The notes under the pieces were generated by a model. The model was not told where the DNA came from. It saw nothing but the letters and a program-made list of their open reading frames with translations, and did no database searches. The position numbers were made by a program, and so were the translations under genes. Positions 45,446-57,738 of a DNA stretch of 64,000 bases are shown here, in pieces (position 1 is the stretch's first letter; every line of letters begins with the position of its first letter). Origin of the DNA: Metellina segmentata. Lineage: Eukaryota; Arthropoda; Arachnida; Araneae; Tetragnathidae. The stretch lies in assembly GCA_947359465.1 (NCBI GenBank), contig OX375877.1:30841821-30905820 (forward strand), given 5' to 3'.

Positions 45446-45560
45446 CGAAATTCTTGTACAGTTAAGAAACGAATTGTTGTACAGGTAAGGAACGAATTCT
45501 TGTATAGTAAAGGAACGAATTCTTGTATAGGTAAGGAACGAATTCTTGTACAGGTAAATA
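45446..45560. repeat. 23-bp minisatellite
   Basis: About five copies of 'gaacgaattcttgtacaggtaag'-like units directly downstream of the Helitron-like element's 5' end. Confidence 0.88.
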
Positions 45561-45746
45561 ACACAAAATTATACTGTATTCATATTGCAAGAAGAAACTT
45601 TACGTCAGTACTGTATTAGTGGATGAAATGAATAAATGAAACAAATGAAATAAACACGTCATGTGCTCGCGCTGCTTCATATTATTTCTTCCGGTCGCTC
45701 GGTTTGAAGATCTGTCAAGTGATTATGGGAAGACGCATCAAACCTT

Positions 45747-47347
<1,601 letters not shown>

Positions 47348-47357
47348 TATATATATT

Positions 47358-47556
47358 AGGGACGCACATCAATCCGGAAAACATCGATGTTCAAAATTAA
47401 AACATCTATGTTTCTAAATATCAGTGAATTTAACTTTTTCGGCCCATTTCGTAAAGGGGTTTCAGAACCTCAAACAGTAATGTTCGCTGGGGGTGGGAGA
47501 ATTAATTTGTCACTTGCCATGTTTATCAATTTATAAGTAAGACTTTTTTTTAACTG

Positions 47557-47590
<34 letters not shown>

Positions 47591-48111
47591 CAAAGTAAAA
47601 AAAATAAAGAATAATTAACAAATCTTTTATTTTCAAATTCAATAATATAAAAGAAAGTAATATTTACAACAATTTGACATAGGTACTACAAACTATAAGT
47701 ATAATTAGGTAGGTACATAACAATAATTATTGTAAGTTATTATTAATTATTTATCAACTTATTGGGGAGGGGAGGAACACATAACAAACTTATTTTTATT
47801 TACAGTTTGTGAAAAAGAAGTTTGCTAACTTTCTCCTCCTTAAGCCGACTTCTTTTTGCACCAGTTGGGGAAATATCTGTTTCTGATGGGATAGATGTCG
47901 CCATCACTGACAAATACTTAGTTACCTTAGTTGCACGGTTATTTTTCTTAATTTTTACTATGGTGCTTTTTTCATTAAAAAATAAAACATCGACAGCTTA
48001 AAAACCTCGACAATGTTAAAACATCAATGTTAAACAAACATCGGCTCCAATAAATCGATGGTAAATACAACAATGTCTTTTATAAAACATCGACATCGAT
48101 GTCGCATCCCT
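47358..48111. mobile_element. Possible hAT-like element with CATCGA-rich ends
   Basis: Left TAGGGACGCACATCAAT and right, inverted, TAGGGATGCGACATCGAT are similar. Subterminal regions are full of 'aacatcgacatcgat' motifs on both sides. The flanks show no clear 8-bp duplication: the left is TA array at the mariner end, which may have destroyed it. A (CA)n run lies inside (47557-47587). No transposase frame. Assignment is tentative. Confidence 0.5.
47557..47587. repeat. (CA)n microsatellite
   Basis: About 15 uninterrupted CA dinucleotides. Confidence 0.95.
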
Positions 48112-48189
48112 ACTTTTCATACCCTTTAGTCTTGGCCACTTTGGAATAAAAGTATGTTCAATTTACTGATTATTAAAATTATGCTACTT

Positions 48190-48345
48190 GGTTATTTTTT
48201 TAATTTTTATTATAGTACATTTTTCATTTAAAATTAAAACATCGACAAGTATAAACATCGCCATTAAAAAACATCGGCTCCAATACATCGATATTTTTAT
48301 AAGACATCGATGCTTTGAAAACATTGACATCGATATCGGTATCGT
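48190..48345. repeat. Second copy of the CATCGA-rich terminal region
   Basis: Repeats 47937-48111: 'ttatttttttaatttttattatag', 'aaaacatcgaca', 'aaacatcggctccaatacatcgat'. Here it lies alone, ending in 'cgatatcggtatcg' before a TA/CTAT-rich run (48346-48444). Confidence 0.8.
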
Positions 48346-48406
48346 ATATATATATCTATCTATATATCTATCTATCTATATATGTATATGTATATGTGTG
48401 TATATG

Positions 48407-48444
<38 letters not shown>

Positions 48445-49016
48445 CACTAGCCTACAATAATGGACTAGACGCCAGCGGATTTGCATAAAATCAACCTACT
48501 TGTTTAGGGGTGTTTTTCGTGGTATGGACTGGAACCTTTGTATGTTGTTCCTGGCAAATTGAACGCCGACACCTACATGAACATTTTGGACTATCAGGTT
48601 CTTCCCACGCTCTGGCAATTTTGTAGAACGGACGAATGTTATTTCCAGGACAACAACGCTCCATATCATGTTGCAGCCTCTGTCAAGCAGTGGTATAGAG
48701 AAATGAATTTAAAACGTCTTCCCTGGCATGCTCAGAATCCCGAACTAAACCCCGTAGAACATTTGTGGGACGAGTTAGAGCGACCCTTACGGATCATTGA
48801 AACACGTCCGAAATAGACAGCTCATCTGGTGCCATTCTTGCAGCGATAATGAACACAAATACCCATAGCTGTGTGTCAAAACCTTGTTGAAAGTATGCCT
48901 GGAAGGATTGCTAGTGTCATTGCAGTGCGTGGGGGGGGGCATCCCCCTATTAAATTATGAATACTTTCCCTTATACTATCACATCTTGCTGCGCACTCCA
49001 TTATTGTAGGGTAGGC
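48445..49016 (+). mobile_element. Internally deleted Tc1 element, copy F4
   Basis: 572 bp, inserted at the end of a TA array. Left end CACTAGCCTACAATAATGGAC, right end ...CTCCATTATTGTAGGGTAG. The left end joins the 'ccagcggatttgcataaaat' segment as in F2 and F3. It then encodes GVFFVVWTGTFVCC, and in another frame from 48538 NADTYMNILDYQVLPTLWQF, FQDNNAPYHVAASVKQWY (second catalytic Asp) and NPELNPVEHLWDELERPL (final Glu; Asp-to-Glu change in the SPD motif). Stop at 48814 truncates the C-terminus. Confidence 0.9.
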
Positions 49017-50142
49017 ATTTTATACATATTATTTCATTTACACTGGTTGATGAATGCATTGGTTTATTGTATTGTATCCTATTGTAAGGACTCAAGAAAA
49101 GAGAGATAATTATACAGTGGAAATATTTATATGAATTGTGATTAAACGCATTGTACCATCATTGCATTATTGGACCATATTGTAAGAACTTTAAAAAAAA
49201 ATTATATGTTAGCCTATTCATCTCAATGGTTGACAAATAGATAAAAGTAAGAGTCGAGAATAAAAAACAGCCTCATGGCTCTCTCTTGGCAAAGTAATCG
49301 TCAGTCTTTGCCTTGTAGTGGCCGGAATTGTCCCCTTTTCTCAAAAGCAAACTGTGCATTCGGATCCTGTCTCATTTTGAAATCCCCTTCCCCAGATAAT
49401 GGTCGCCTACACAGGGAAGAACAAACATTAGCCCATCTCCAAGGCCCAGGACCGTCCGTCCATCAACAGCAAGCAGTCCAAACACGACTATTCTGTTGTC
49501 CGGATGGAAATCTCCATTTCAAATCTCTCCTCCCGTCCACAAGCGCTACACCTTTTCCCAGTATTAGCATTGAGATGAAGTTAGGAGCGTGAGGCTAGGC
49601 CTTCGTTGTCATAGCAACAGGAGTTAGATTGCCACTCCGTGTTTGCAAATGTAAAGGGCTTGAGTGGAAGGGGAACTAGACGGCACTTGTAACTTTGAGA
49701 GAGTTCTTGAATAGCAATGGTAGGCCTTTCCCCCAGACGACGGGTTTTTTCGTCTCTACGCTAGTCCACTATTCATTGTTGGAGGTTGATGAAAGCGCAT
49801 ATCGTTAAGGCCACCTTTGATTTCGCTGAGTCAGGGGTTTCTTCGGGGTAGGGCAAACGTAGAGTGAGGGTAAAGAAAGACGTTTTCGAAGTGCTGGAGT
49901 TTTTGCTCTGGCTGGGGTGGTCGACGGATTCAATCGCATGGAAGAGTCATCTCAGGCAGTGGGGGGAAACTGGTCTGATTTCTATCAATAATGCGGTTAC
50001 CGATACATATCTCTTATTTTTTGTCGAAATTAATCTTATCTTTATAAACTAGATTCTCTCTCTTAAAAAGTAACTCGTAAAATAACCGTCCTTTTTGAGA
50101 TTATGGTGAGCTACCATTACAAAAATTAAATTCATTTTTGAG
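49017..50142. other. Spacer, GC-richer 49270-49990
   Basis: AT-rich to about 49260, then a GC-richer stretch with a 105-codon frame (49275-49592) of no recognised family. Possibly unique host DNA. Confidence 0.4.
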
Positions 50143-50595
50143 CCGCGGTAGCTCAGTCAGTAGAGCTTCGGGCTCGCATCGGAAGGGTTGTGGGTTCTGT
50201 CCTCGGCGGAACCTGCAGTTCTGATGATTGCGGGATCGGCGCTTCGATCTGGCTAAAGATCGTCGTGTTCACTAATGGTGGCTGGGGCACGTTAAATAGG
50301 TCGTGGTCACAAAGTCCCCCATGTTCCCATACCAAATCAATACGTCTGGGGGTACCTGATCAGGGGGTTATCGGCCTCTGATTGGGATCTAAATTACGAT
50401 ATGTGTGAGTGAATGGATGTATGAAAGGGACCTTCCTGTAAAACTGATGTGTCATGTATGTCGAGCAAAGTCGGACTTCCTCCCAATGGGGCTCAATAAC
50501 ATGGAAGGCGCACCCCTCTTGCCGTCTACGACGGGCCTGACACTCCTTTGGTCTGCCAGTGTAGGCATGAGAAACAACAACAAATTGATTTTCTT
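50143..50595 (+). mobile_element. SINE family 2, tRNA-derived
   Basis: Starts GAGCCGCGGTAGCTCAGTCA: the A box is TAGCTCAGTCAGTAGAG, followed about 35 nt later by GGGTTCTGTCC (B box with changes from GGTTCGAATCC), all spaced as in a tRNA. The body is unrelated to family 1 ('cgtcgtgttcactaatggtg', 'ctcaataacatggaaggcgc'). It ends in an A-rich 'gaaacaacaacaaa' tail near 50590. No target duplication could be fixed. Single copy in this window; short frames inside are not coding. Confidence 0.8.
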
Positions 50596-52004
50596 CTCAA
50601 TTGAAAGACACCAAATCAAAATATTTTCTACACTTGAGATTTTTGGCTTTTTTATGTCAGAATGAGATGATTTTTAGACTGGTAAAGTCCACCAAGTTAA
50701 TTTTCTCTGAATGAAGGTAAATCTATCATTGAAAAATAAATGTATTGTGCAGTGGAATTCCCTCTTACTCTTCTCAGAATTATGGTTTCTGACATGTAAA
50801 CGGACGATATAACAGTATGCATACTTTTATCATGAAGTATGTTTTTGAATTTCACAATCTTTCCTTAAATTGGTGATTGGCGGACGTGGTCATGAACACT
50901 GCACTTTAACAAACTAACCAGATTGCGCTTCTGACAAATACCAGATGGCACTCGTAAGAATCGGCACTCGTTTCGAAGGTTTTTCCATTGTGAACAATGA
51001 AAATGCAATGCCATTTACTTCCAACAGCTATCTGGAATGTTGGGAGAGCTGAAGTTATTACTTTAACTATCACGGCTTCACTCTTCGTTGTCATAATCTT
51101 TCCACCAAGCAGTTTATACTCGCTAAAGCAACACAGAGGGGGGGGGGGGTTCAGCTAAATGGTCGTAATCATCTACTGACCAAGCATAAGGATTCCCTCT
51201 ATCCTATTGCAGCACTCATAGTTCCATGTAATGGGTAATCAATCAACCGGTGGTACCCCATCTATCGACTTCATTCACTACTAAATTCTAGAGGGTGAAT
51301 ATTGTGGCGAACCTATCCCACAGCTACAAAAATTAACGCAAAATACAATAGTATGCACAGCAGTGTATTTCCATCATTAAGTACTTTTTGGAAAATAAAG
51401 TTGCATTATCTTTTACCTTGCATCTAAAATTTATTTGTCTAGGATTATGTTTCTCGAATGCTTATGATACCGACAACGTTCTAGGGAATATGTTACCAAT
51501 AATTTGCCATTGTGTTCAGTTTTCATAAACATTATTAAAGTTAAGTACTGAGCAAAGTGGATATATGTGAAATAGTATGTCCGCCAAGATTTCTTGGCCT
51601 GCCAAAGTCTGCTTACACAAGTGTCGGTCTACGCTAGTTCAAAATTTTGAAGATGTGTGTTTCTAAGCACTTTTCTAGAACAGAATGGGTTGATCATTGG
51701 TTCATCCCCTCATTGAATTGGTTTCATATTGCTTCTTGAGAAAGCTTCTTTCTTCCTTTGGCATAGGGAGTAGTATTTTTTCTTCTTTGTTTTCTCTGAA
51801 GTGTGTATTTTTTACTTAGGAAGTTTCACTTGTAAGCAGACGATCCGATAGTTGATAGGTCAATTTCAATCAAATGAACCTTAGACTACAGCCGGTACAG
51901 CAGTTGTACCTTGATCACACCAAGAAAGACTACGGCCAGTATAGCAGTTGTACCGTGAAAGTTATAAAAAATACGCCAAGACAGAATTGAGCCTGCTATG
52001 TCTA
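50596..52004. other. Spacer
   Basis: No gene or element recognised. 51885-51960 contains two copies of 'gactacggccagtatagcagttgtacc'-like sequence about 50 bp apart. Confidence 0.4.
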
Positions 52005-52577
52005 CACTATATGGACAGACGCATTTGGACACTGCATGTTTTTAAGGAAAAGTGCTTTATTATTCTATTTAATAACAGATAGGCCCTCTTTTTGCTTGTA
52101 TTACAGCTGAAACACGTCCAGGCATACTTCCCACAAGTTCTCTGTAAGTCTGGGCAGGAATAGCTTGCCAAGTCTCTTGCAAGGCTGTGAGAAGAGATTG
52201 CTGTGAAGATGCGCATGCATGGCGGTGTCGTACTCATCGCTCCAGTTCTTCCTACAAGTGATCTATCGGATTACGATCGGGGGATCTGAATAGGCCAGTA
52301 GAGCAAATTTATCTCATTTTCAGAAAACCTGTCTAGCACACATTTTGCAGTATGACATGGAACTCGATCCTGTTGGAAGAAAGCAACCATCATCGCCGTA
52401 GTATTGCCTTAGTGTAGGCAAAGCCAAATGATCCAAAACGTCGAGGTACATGTCAGCGTTCATGGTACCAGGTACATAAAGCAATGGGGCAAGACCTAAG
52501 CAGGAAAAATAACCCGTCACTAATATGGATCATCCTATAAATTTCTGTAGTGTCCAAATATTTGTGTCCGTATAGTG
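52005..52577 (-). mobile_element. Internally deleted Tc1 element of a second family
   Basis: 573 bp. Ends CACTATATGGACAGACGC (left, after TA) and, inverted, CACTATACGGACACAAAT; both continue to 'atttggacac'. On -, shortly after the TIR, coding starts at GYFSCLGLAPLLYVPG and gives MNADMYLDVLDHLALPTL and YGDDGCF, then decays with frameshifts through the C-terminal end near the left TIR. The N-terminal half is lost at nearly the same protein position as in F2-F4. Confidence 0.9.
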
Positions 52578-52639
52578 CATAGCCGTAGTCAAAAGATAAA
52601 ACAACGTAAACAAAAGGTCAAAAGGTTAAACTCTAAAAC

Positions 52640-53505
52640 GGAGATAAACTACATTTTATGGTAACCCAAACATGCCTCATAATAGAGCGTTTTGTAACAG
52701 GAATTAAAATCTCCGTCATGAGTCTGGTTAGTTTGAAGATAAAGAAATTTTTTCTCGAACTCACTTATATTTTCAATATAAAAACTCATTTCGGAGCTTT
52801 GGACAGCAAACACTCTGCTGCCTTACTCTGTAGGAGACACTCTTAGCCCAAAGTTCTCTACATCCCAATCTCCACACAGCTATTTTGATATGTATGAGGC
52901 AATTTGTGGGGGAAAACGTCACAGCCAAATTATCGACTTTGTTTCCATTAGCGTCTACATCTAGTGCCATCCCAGACGAAACGCATTTATTACTGTGTCA
53001 TAGGATGGAATTGTTTTTAGAATACGATTTCAGCATGTCCAAAAAAAATGACCAAGGACTGAATTCTGAATCGATGTATGACATTTGATTAGTCTACGCC
53101 AGTTATATCAAACACCACATCATAAAGCATCGCCAAAATGGTTATAAATTACATTTTAGGGTAATCCCTATGTGCATCATGCGATAGCGTTTGGGTAACA
53201 GGAAAATAAAATCCCCCGACTTCCTTCGGGTTTGTTTGAAAACTCCCTCTCAAATACTACTTATATTTTCAATTAAAATTATTCCAGAACTTGGGACAGT
53301 AAACTCGCTGCCAGACTCTTAAAGCAGAAAACTTTTAACCTAAGGTTCTCTACTGCTCAACCTCTGCCGAGCCATTTTTATGCAGGAGGCAATTTTTGGA
53401 GAAAAGCGCCAATGCCGAATTATCGACTTCGTTTCCATTAGCGTCTAAATCTAGTGCCATCCCAGACAAAAGACATTTATCATTGTGCCATAGGATGGGA
53501 TATCA
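52640..53505. repeat. Tandem duplication of ~370 bp, diverged
   Basis: 52640-53020 and 53135-53505 align along their length ('acttatattttcaat', 'gtaacagga', 'ggttctctac'). A block of about 50 bp ('cgactttgtttccattagcg' plus 'tctagtgccatcccagac') is nearly identical, clearly better conserved than the rest. On -, the block reads MALDVDANGNKVDN versus MALDLDANGNEVDN. No known protein family is recognised. Confidence 0.75.
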
Positions 53506-53744
53506 ATGCGGCGCTATATAATTACCAACTAGAAGAGGGTGGAGAGGACACACGAGGGGGGAGGCTAATGAGGACGGGGGGAAAGGAGTGATCACGGGCC
53601 AATGAGCGGAAAAGTGGTCCCGAGGTTTATGCCCAGTTGGGACACTGGAATTCAGTTAGGAAGCGGATATATTCTTATCAAATGGATATGGTATTTATTC
53701 AGTGTGACCCGGGTGTATGATGTTATGCGATTTAATAGACTGGA

Positions 53745-54450
53745 GTTGTTCGTCGTATAAGACTTAGCAAGTTTGATTGAATGTGCTACATATTCTGTAT
53801 AAGATTGTGTAAGATTGAATGAATATGATACGTATCTCTACTACTTATAAAAGGAAGTGTTTGTCTGTGTCTCTGTACGCAGCGTCCTTACGAATCTATT
53901 GCACTTGAAATAATGAAATCTGGCACACAGGTAGTCCTAACTGTTTGGATTTTTGTGTAGCGCCGGTATTTTTAAATTTAATCTATAACATCTTAAAATT
54001 AATTTTTTTTTTCACATTTCTTTCTTTTTTTCCGGAATGGGACGTCACTCCTGCCTTGAATAAAAAAGCGAGCCGATTTTGCGATTTTTGACCGCTGACG
54101 TCACAAGCGTTTTTAGTCCGAATGCCTTTGGAGTCAGGTCAAGTTTTCCTATTCTAGCCTGTTTTGATTTACGCTGTTAATAATAGACACATCGAGGCCA
54201 TCCCCGTGTTGCCCGTGGAGTTCGTTTGTGAAGCAAACTAAATGCGAATACGTAGCAATCACCGGGGATCGGCAAGCGTCAGTGAACTGTAGTCCGACCT
54301 TACCACACAAAAATAACAGTCACGAGAAACGCCGCGCTGAGCACGCAGTGGCTAGTTTTGTATAAGATTGTGTAAGATTGAATAAATATGTTACGTATTC
54401 TGTATAACATTGTGCTAGATTGATTGCTTGTGCTACGTATTCTGTATAAA
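53745..54450. repeat. 42-bp tandem repeat split by a Helitron
   Basis: Units like 'acgtattctgtataagattg' + 'tgtaagattgaatgaatatgat' at 53747, 53789, and (after the insertion) 54356, 54398, 54440. The Helitron 53835-54355 lies inside one unit. Confidence 0.88.
53835..54355 (+). mobile_element. Helitron, non-autonomous
   Basis: 521 bp. 5' end TCTCTACTACTTATAAAAGG, a canonical Helitron start, followed by 'gtttgtctgtgtctctgt' and 'gaaatctggcacacaggtag', which resembles other arthropod Helitron 5' regions. 3' end is GC-rich 'gccgcgctgagcacgcagtgg' and CTAG, then host T. Insertion is between A (53834) and T (54356) with no target duplication. Removing the element restores a 42-bp repeat unit. No Rep/helicase coding. 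Confidence 0.9.
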
Positions 54451-54789
54451 ATGATGTAATTCTAAAAAGAGAGATAGCAGTATATTTACGCATAGGTTTA
54501 CCCTTTGAAAGGTATTGTGCTAAAAATATTTTATTGGATTATGGACAAGACCTATCATCATATATGTGAATCGCCAAGTCTGAAACACTCTTAAACATAA
54601 TAACAACAAATGAGAGAATATTTATGTACTTTTTAGCAGTTAACCTTCAAGTGATTTCGACGCGATGTCTCATCCAACACGATTCGGCTCATTTCTCGAG
54701 ATATTTCGTCAGGAATATAGGTACTGCCGAATTTTTTTTATGATGACGAGATCAAGATATGGTCAAGATATAGAAGGACCGAGGTTGTC
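54451..54789. other. Spacer with satellite-like fragment
   Basis: 54655-54780 contains 'gatgacgagatcaagatatgg' and 'tcgagatatttcgtc', related to the 200-bp satellite at 43.1-44.1 kb. Confidence 0.45.
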
Positions 54790-55140
54790 TGGTTGGAATA
54801 GTAGCGGGTTAGCAACCGGAGGGTTGACAGTTCAAAACTCAATCCTACCAAAGACTATCGTGCACATGAGTACAGGTGCACTTCAAATCTATCGTGGCCG
54901 TAAATGTCCTCGACAACATTGAACCTTAATGACCTTGACAATACTTTTCGCCTTAACGTTGGCGAAGTGTGGAAGTTTCGAAAGCGGTGTGCCACATCAG
55001 GTGTTGACCTCGTCATCTGATCATGGTTCAGAATTACGAGGTGTCCTGGGAACTTTCCATTATATATTTTTAGATTGTATCCCGGACCGTTGACAATAGC
55101 TCGTTGTGTTGCTCCAATGTGATGTTAATTAAATCATCAC
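54790..55140 (+). mobile_element. SINE family 1, head type II
   Basis: The head reads 'gtctggttggaatagtagcgggttagcaaccggagggttg' in pieces: A-box-like 'ctggttggaatag' and B-box-like 'acagttcaaaactc'. The body then follows the family consensus ('ggcgaagtgtggaagtttcg', 'aggtgttgacctcgtcatctg', 'cccggaccgttgacaatag') to 'gatgttaattaaa'. Contains an extra 30-40 bp insertion near 54920. Confidence 0.8.
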
Positions 55141-56630
55141 ATTCCAGTTCGATGTTTTTTTAATCATCTGTCTACTTACCTCGTCCATCAAAATATGGAA
55201 TGCTTTGCTAATACCGATATTCCTCTTTGTACGTGTAATTTTTATAGTGCTAGGTTAAACAATTTCAAGTAGGTGGAATACAAAACCGATAATGGCTCCT
55301 GAAAGAAATTTACAATATGTTACCTCCGTCTGTTTCTGTTTACATTGGCAGATCTATATGTGGTCTCGGTAATGCCAAATTTGATCACCTCCGTGCCATC
55401 ATTAACGATGGCATCTGTAGGTCCATAACCTGAGAACCCACAGTCCACTGCAGAACAATTCTTTTCAATATTCATCCATATATACGACTTCTTAAAAAGA
55501 GTTGTTATGATTTGTAATTGCTTGTATTGCAGCCATGAGTCCAAAAAAAAAGTACTGATTGACGAAAACGAATGCTCTAATTATTCAGATGCTGCAATGC
55601 GTTTTGTTTTACCGCAAATTCATCGTCATCTAACTGTGGTTCAAAATTACTTGGCGATACACCGAATGGCTTAGACTGAGACGGTGAATTTAGTTGACTA
55701 GTTGAATTTACTGCATTTTCACCCCCGGAAGAACTGCTATTCCATCCCAATATCAAGTAATAGGGAAAAAATCACAACAACAACCTTCTCCTAATCCGTG
55801 CCCTTAGAACCGTCAGTACAAATGTGTGTCCACGGATTAGAAGGGTAATAGTGTCCATAGCAGAAGCAAATAAAGTCACTGTACAGCATTCAGATTTTAA
55901 TATAAAAAACCAGCCAAGAAAGTTCTAAACGGTATACAATTAGTCTGAAGTTAGTAGGATTGGAAGGTGGCACACGGAGACCAGGAGGAAATTTTAAAAC
56001 AATTCTATTTGCCTCGATGATTAAGATATCCCTCTCTGGAAATCAAAATCTTCATTAGTTCAGTGTCATTTGTTCATGTAATCTCCCAGTATTCCACTAC
56101 AGGAGACACAAGGGGGTAATGGACACCTCCTAATAACAGTAGCAAGAAAAAGAAAAGCATACTTCTAAGGAAAGCTAGCGTCATCTAACATTCCAAAGGT
56201 CCTTTCATAAGCTGCAAATTGAGACAACTTAGCAGCAATTGTTCCCCGGGTGCGCCACGTGGAAGAAAGTTTATCGCGTACACTTCATATGCATACGGAA
56301 TGTCTAGTGTCATTACTTGGAATTGTTAAATTGTTAAGTTTAAATATATATGTACGAAGGCCAGCTGATAAGTAATGTACAGTCGTACATTGCTCGCAAA
56401 TGGAGTAATCAAATGAAACAAATATGGCATAAAAGTACATTTGAAGCTACGAAAACTTCTCTCATGATCTCAATTGAACCTTAGTTTGTTAGCTGTTGTA
56501 TCAATCACAAGTGCCAATGTTCTCCAACAATTCAATTTGTTGATTGAAAATGTCTCATTTTGTTGACTGTAGAAATGTACATTTTATGTATAGACTGTGT
56601 TGCACAAAGAGTCACAACTGTTATTTCTCT
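55141..56630. other. Spacer
   Basis: Only a short SINE scrap (55618-55655, 'atctaactgtggttcaaaattac') recognised. No gene supported. Confidence 0.4.
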
Positions 56631-56632
56631 AA

Positions 56633-56735
56633 AGTAAATGAGGTTGTAAAATGTTAAATGAGGTTGTAAAATGTTAAATGAGGTTGTAACATGTTAAATG
56701 AGGTTGTAAATGTTAAATGAGGTTGTAAAATGTGT
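56633..56735. repeat. ~20-bp minisatellite
   Basis: Five copies of 'aatgaggttgtaaaatgtta', one shortened by one base. Confidence 0.93.
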
Positions 56736-56819
56736 TGAATTAGGTAGGGAATTGGTCCCTTCTAGTTCTGCATTTTCTGTTGTCTCAGTAAATGTTTAAA
56801 TAGATTGATCCTAAAATTT

Positions 56820-57250
56820 ATTTTCCCACCTAATCACCTTTCACAGGTACAGGTACGCATTTCTCCCACCAGTTAACCAGCTGTCTCATCCCGTCAATGA
56901 AGAATGCCAGTCATCTTTCCTTGATCCACGATCTCACTGCGTCTTTCAGTACATCATCTGTGGTGAATTAATACCTTTAAGATCCCCCTTTAAAATGCGG
57001 AAGAAAGTGTGGTGATAGCACGGTGTCAAATTTGGTGAGCATGGAGAGTGTGGGATGGGTTTAAATTTCAAGTCCCCCATATCCTCGGTGGTTGCCCGAG
57101 ATGTATGTGACTGAGCATTAGCGTGTTGCAGAATTATCGGATCCGTGGATTGTCGAACCTCACTTACATGCCTCCTAAGGTGGTTTAACGTCTCTACGAA
57201 ACGCACTCGTATGTACTTAATCTTAACTTAGGCGTTCCTCTTCCATTGAA
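56820..57250 (-). pseudogene. Mariner (DD34D-type) transposase remnant
   Basis: On -, an 86-codon frame (56946-57206) gives LRRHVSEVR, IILQHANAQSHTSRAT (the catalytic block, with Asp changed to Ala: HAN for HDN), PHSPCSPNLTPCYHHTFF (for YSPDLAPSDYHLF; both Asp positions lost) and LKGDLKG. Downstream codons continue out of frame to a WWEKCVPV-like C-terminus. It lacks two catalytic Asp residues and both ends, so it is long dead. Confidence 0.85.
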
Positions 57251-57738
57251 AGAATTAAATCCAGTTGTCTGTTAAGCTTGGTTCTTATTTGACATCGGAA
57301 CATTGAAGCAAAGAGTATTGTTATACCTTTAGAGGCTATAATTTGCCTAGAATATTTATATACCAAGCCTCAACCAATTGAAGTATTTGGGATATCTGCA
57401 AGGATTAAATCCGGATGTTTGTAATAAACAGAGTCACTTTTAACATCATAATATCGAATGAGAGAATATTTATATACATTTCCCAAACTTTATATACCTC
57501 AAATATTCATATACCATTTGAAGGAGTTAGAACCTGACATCTCACTACCTTTTAAAGGACTAAATCTGCGTGGTTATGAAAAACAGGGTCTCGTTTGACA
57601 TCCGTTTCCTTAGGTAAATACCGTGTTTCACTCGTATGCCTCTTTAAGTACGAAGGAGGATTATGTAAATCATCAGAATACGGAATGAGAAAATATTTAT
57701 ATACCTTTCGCGCAACCTTAATGTACCTAAAATATGTA

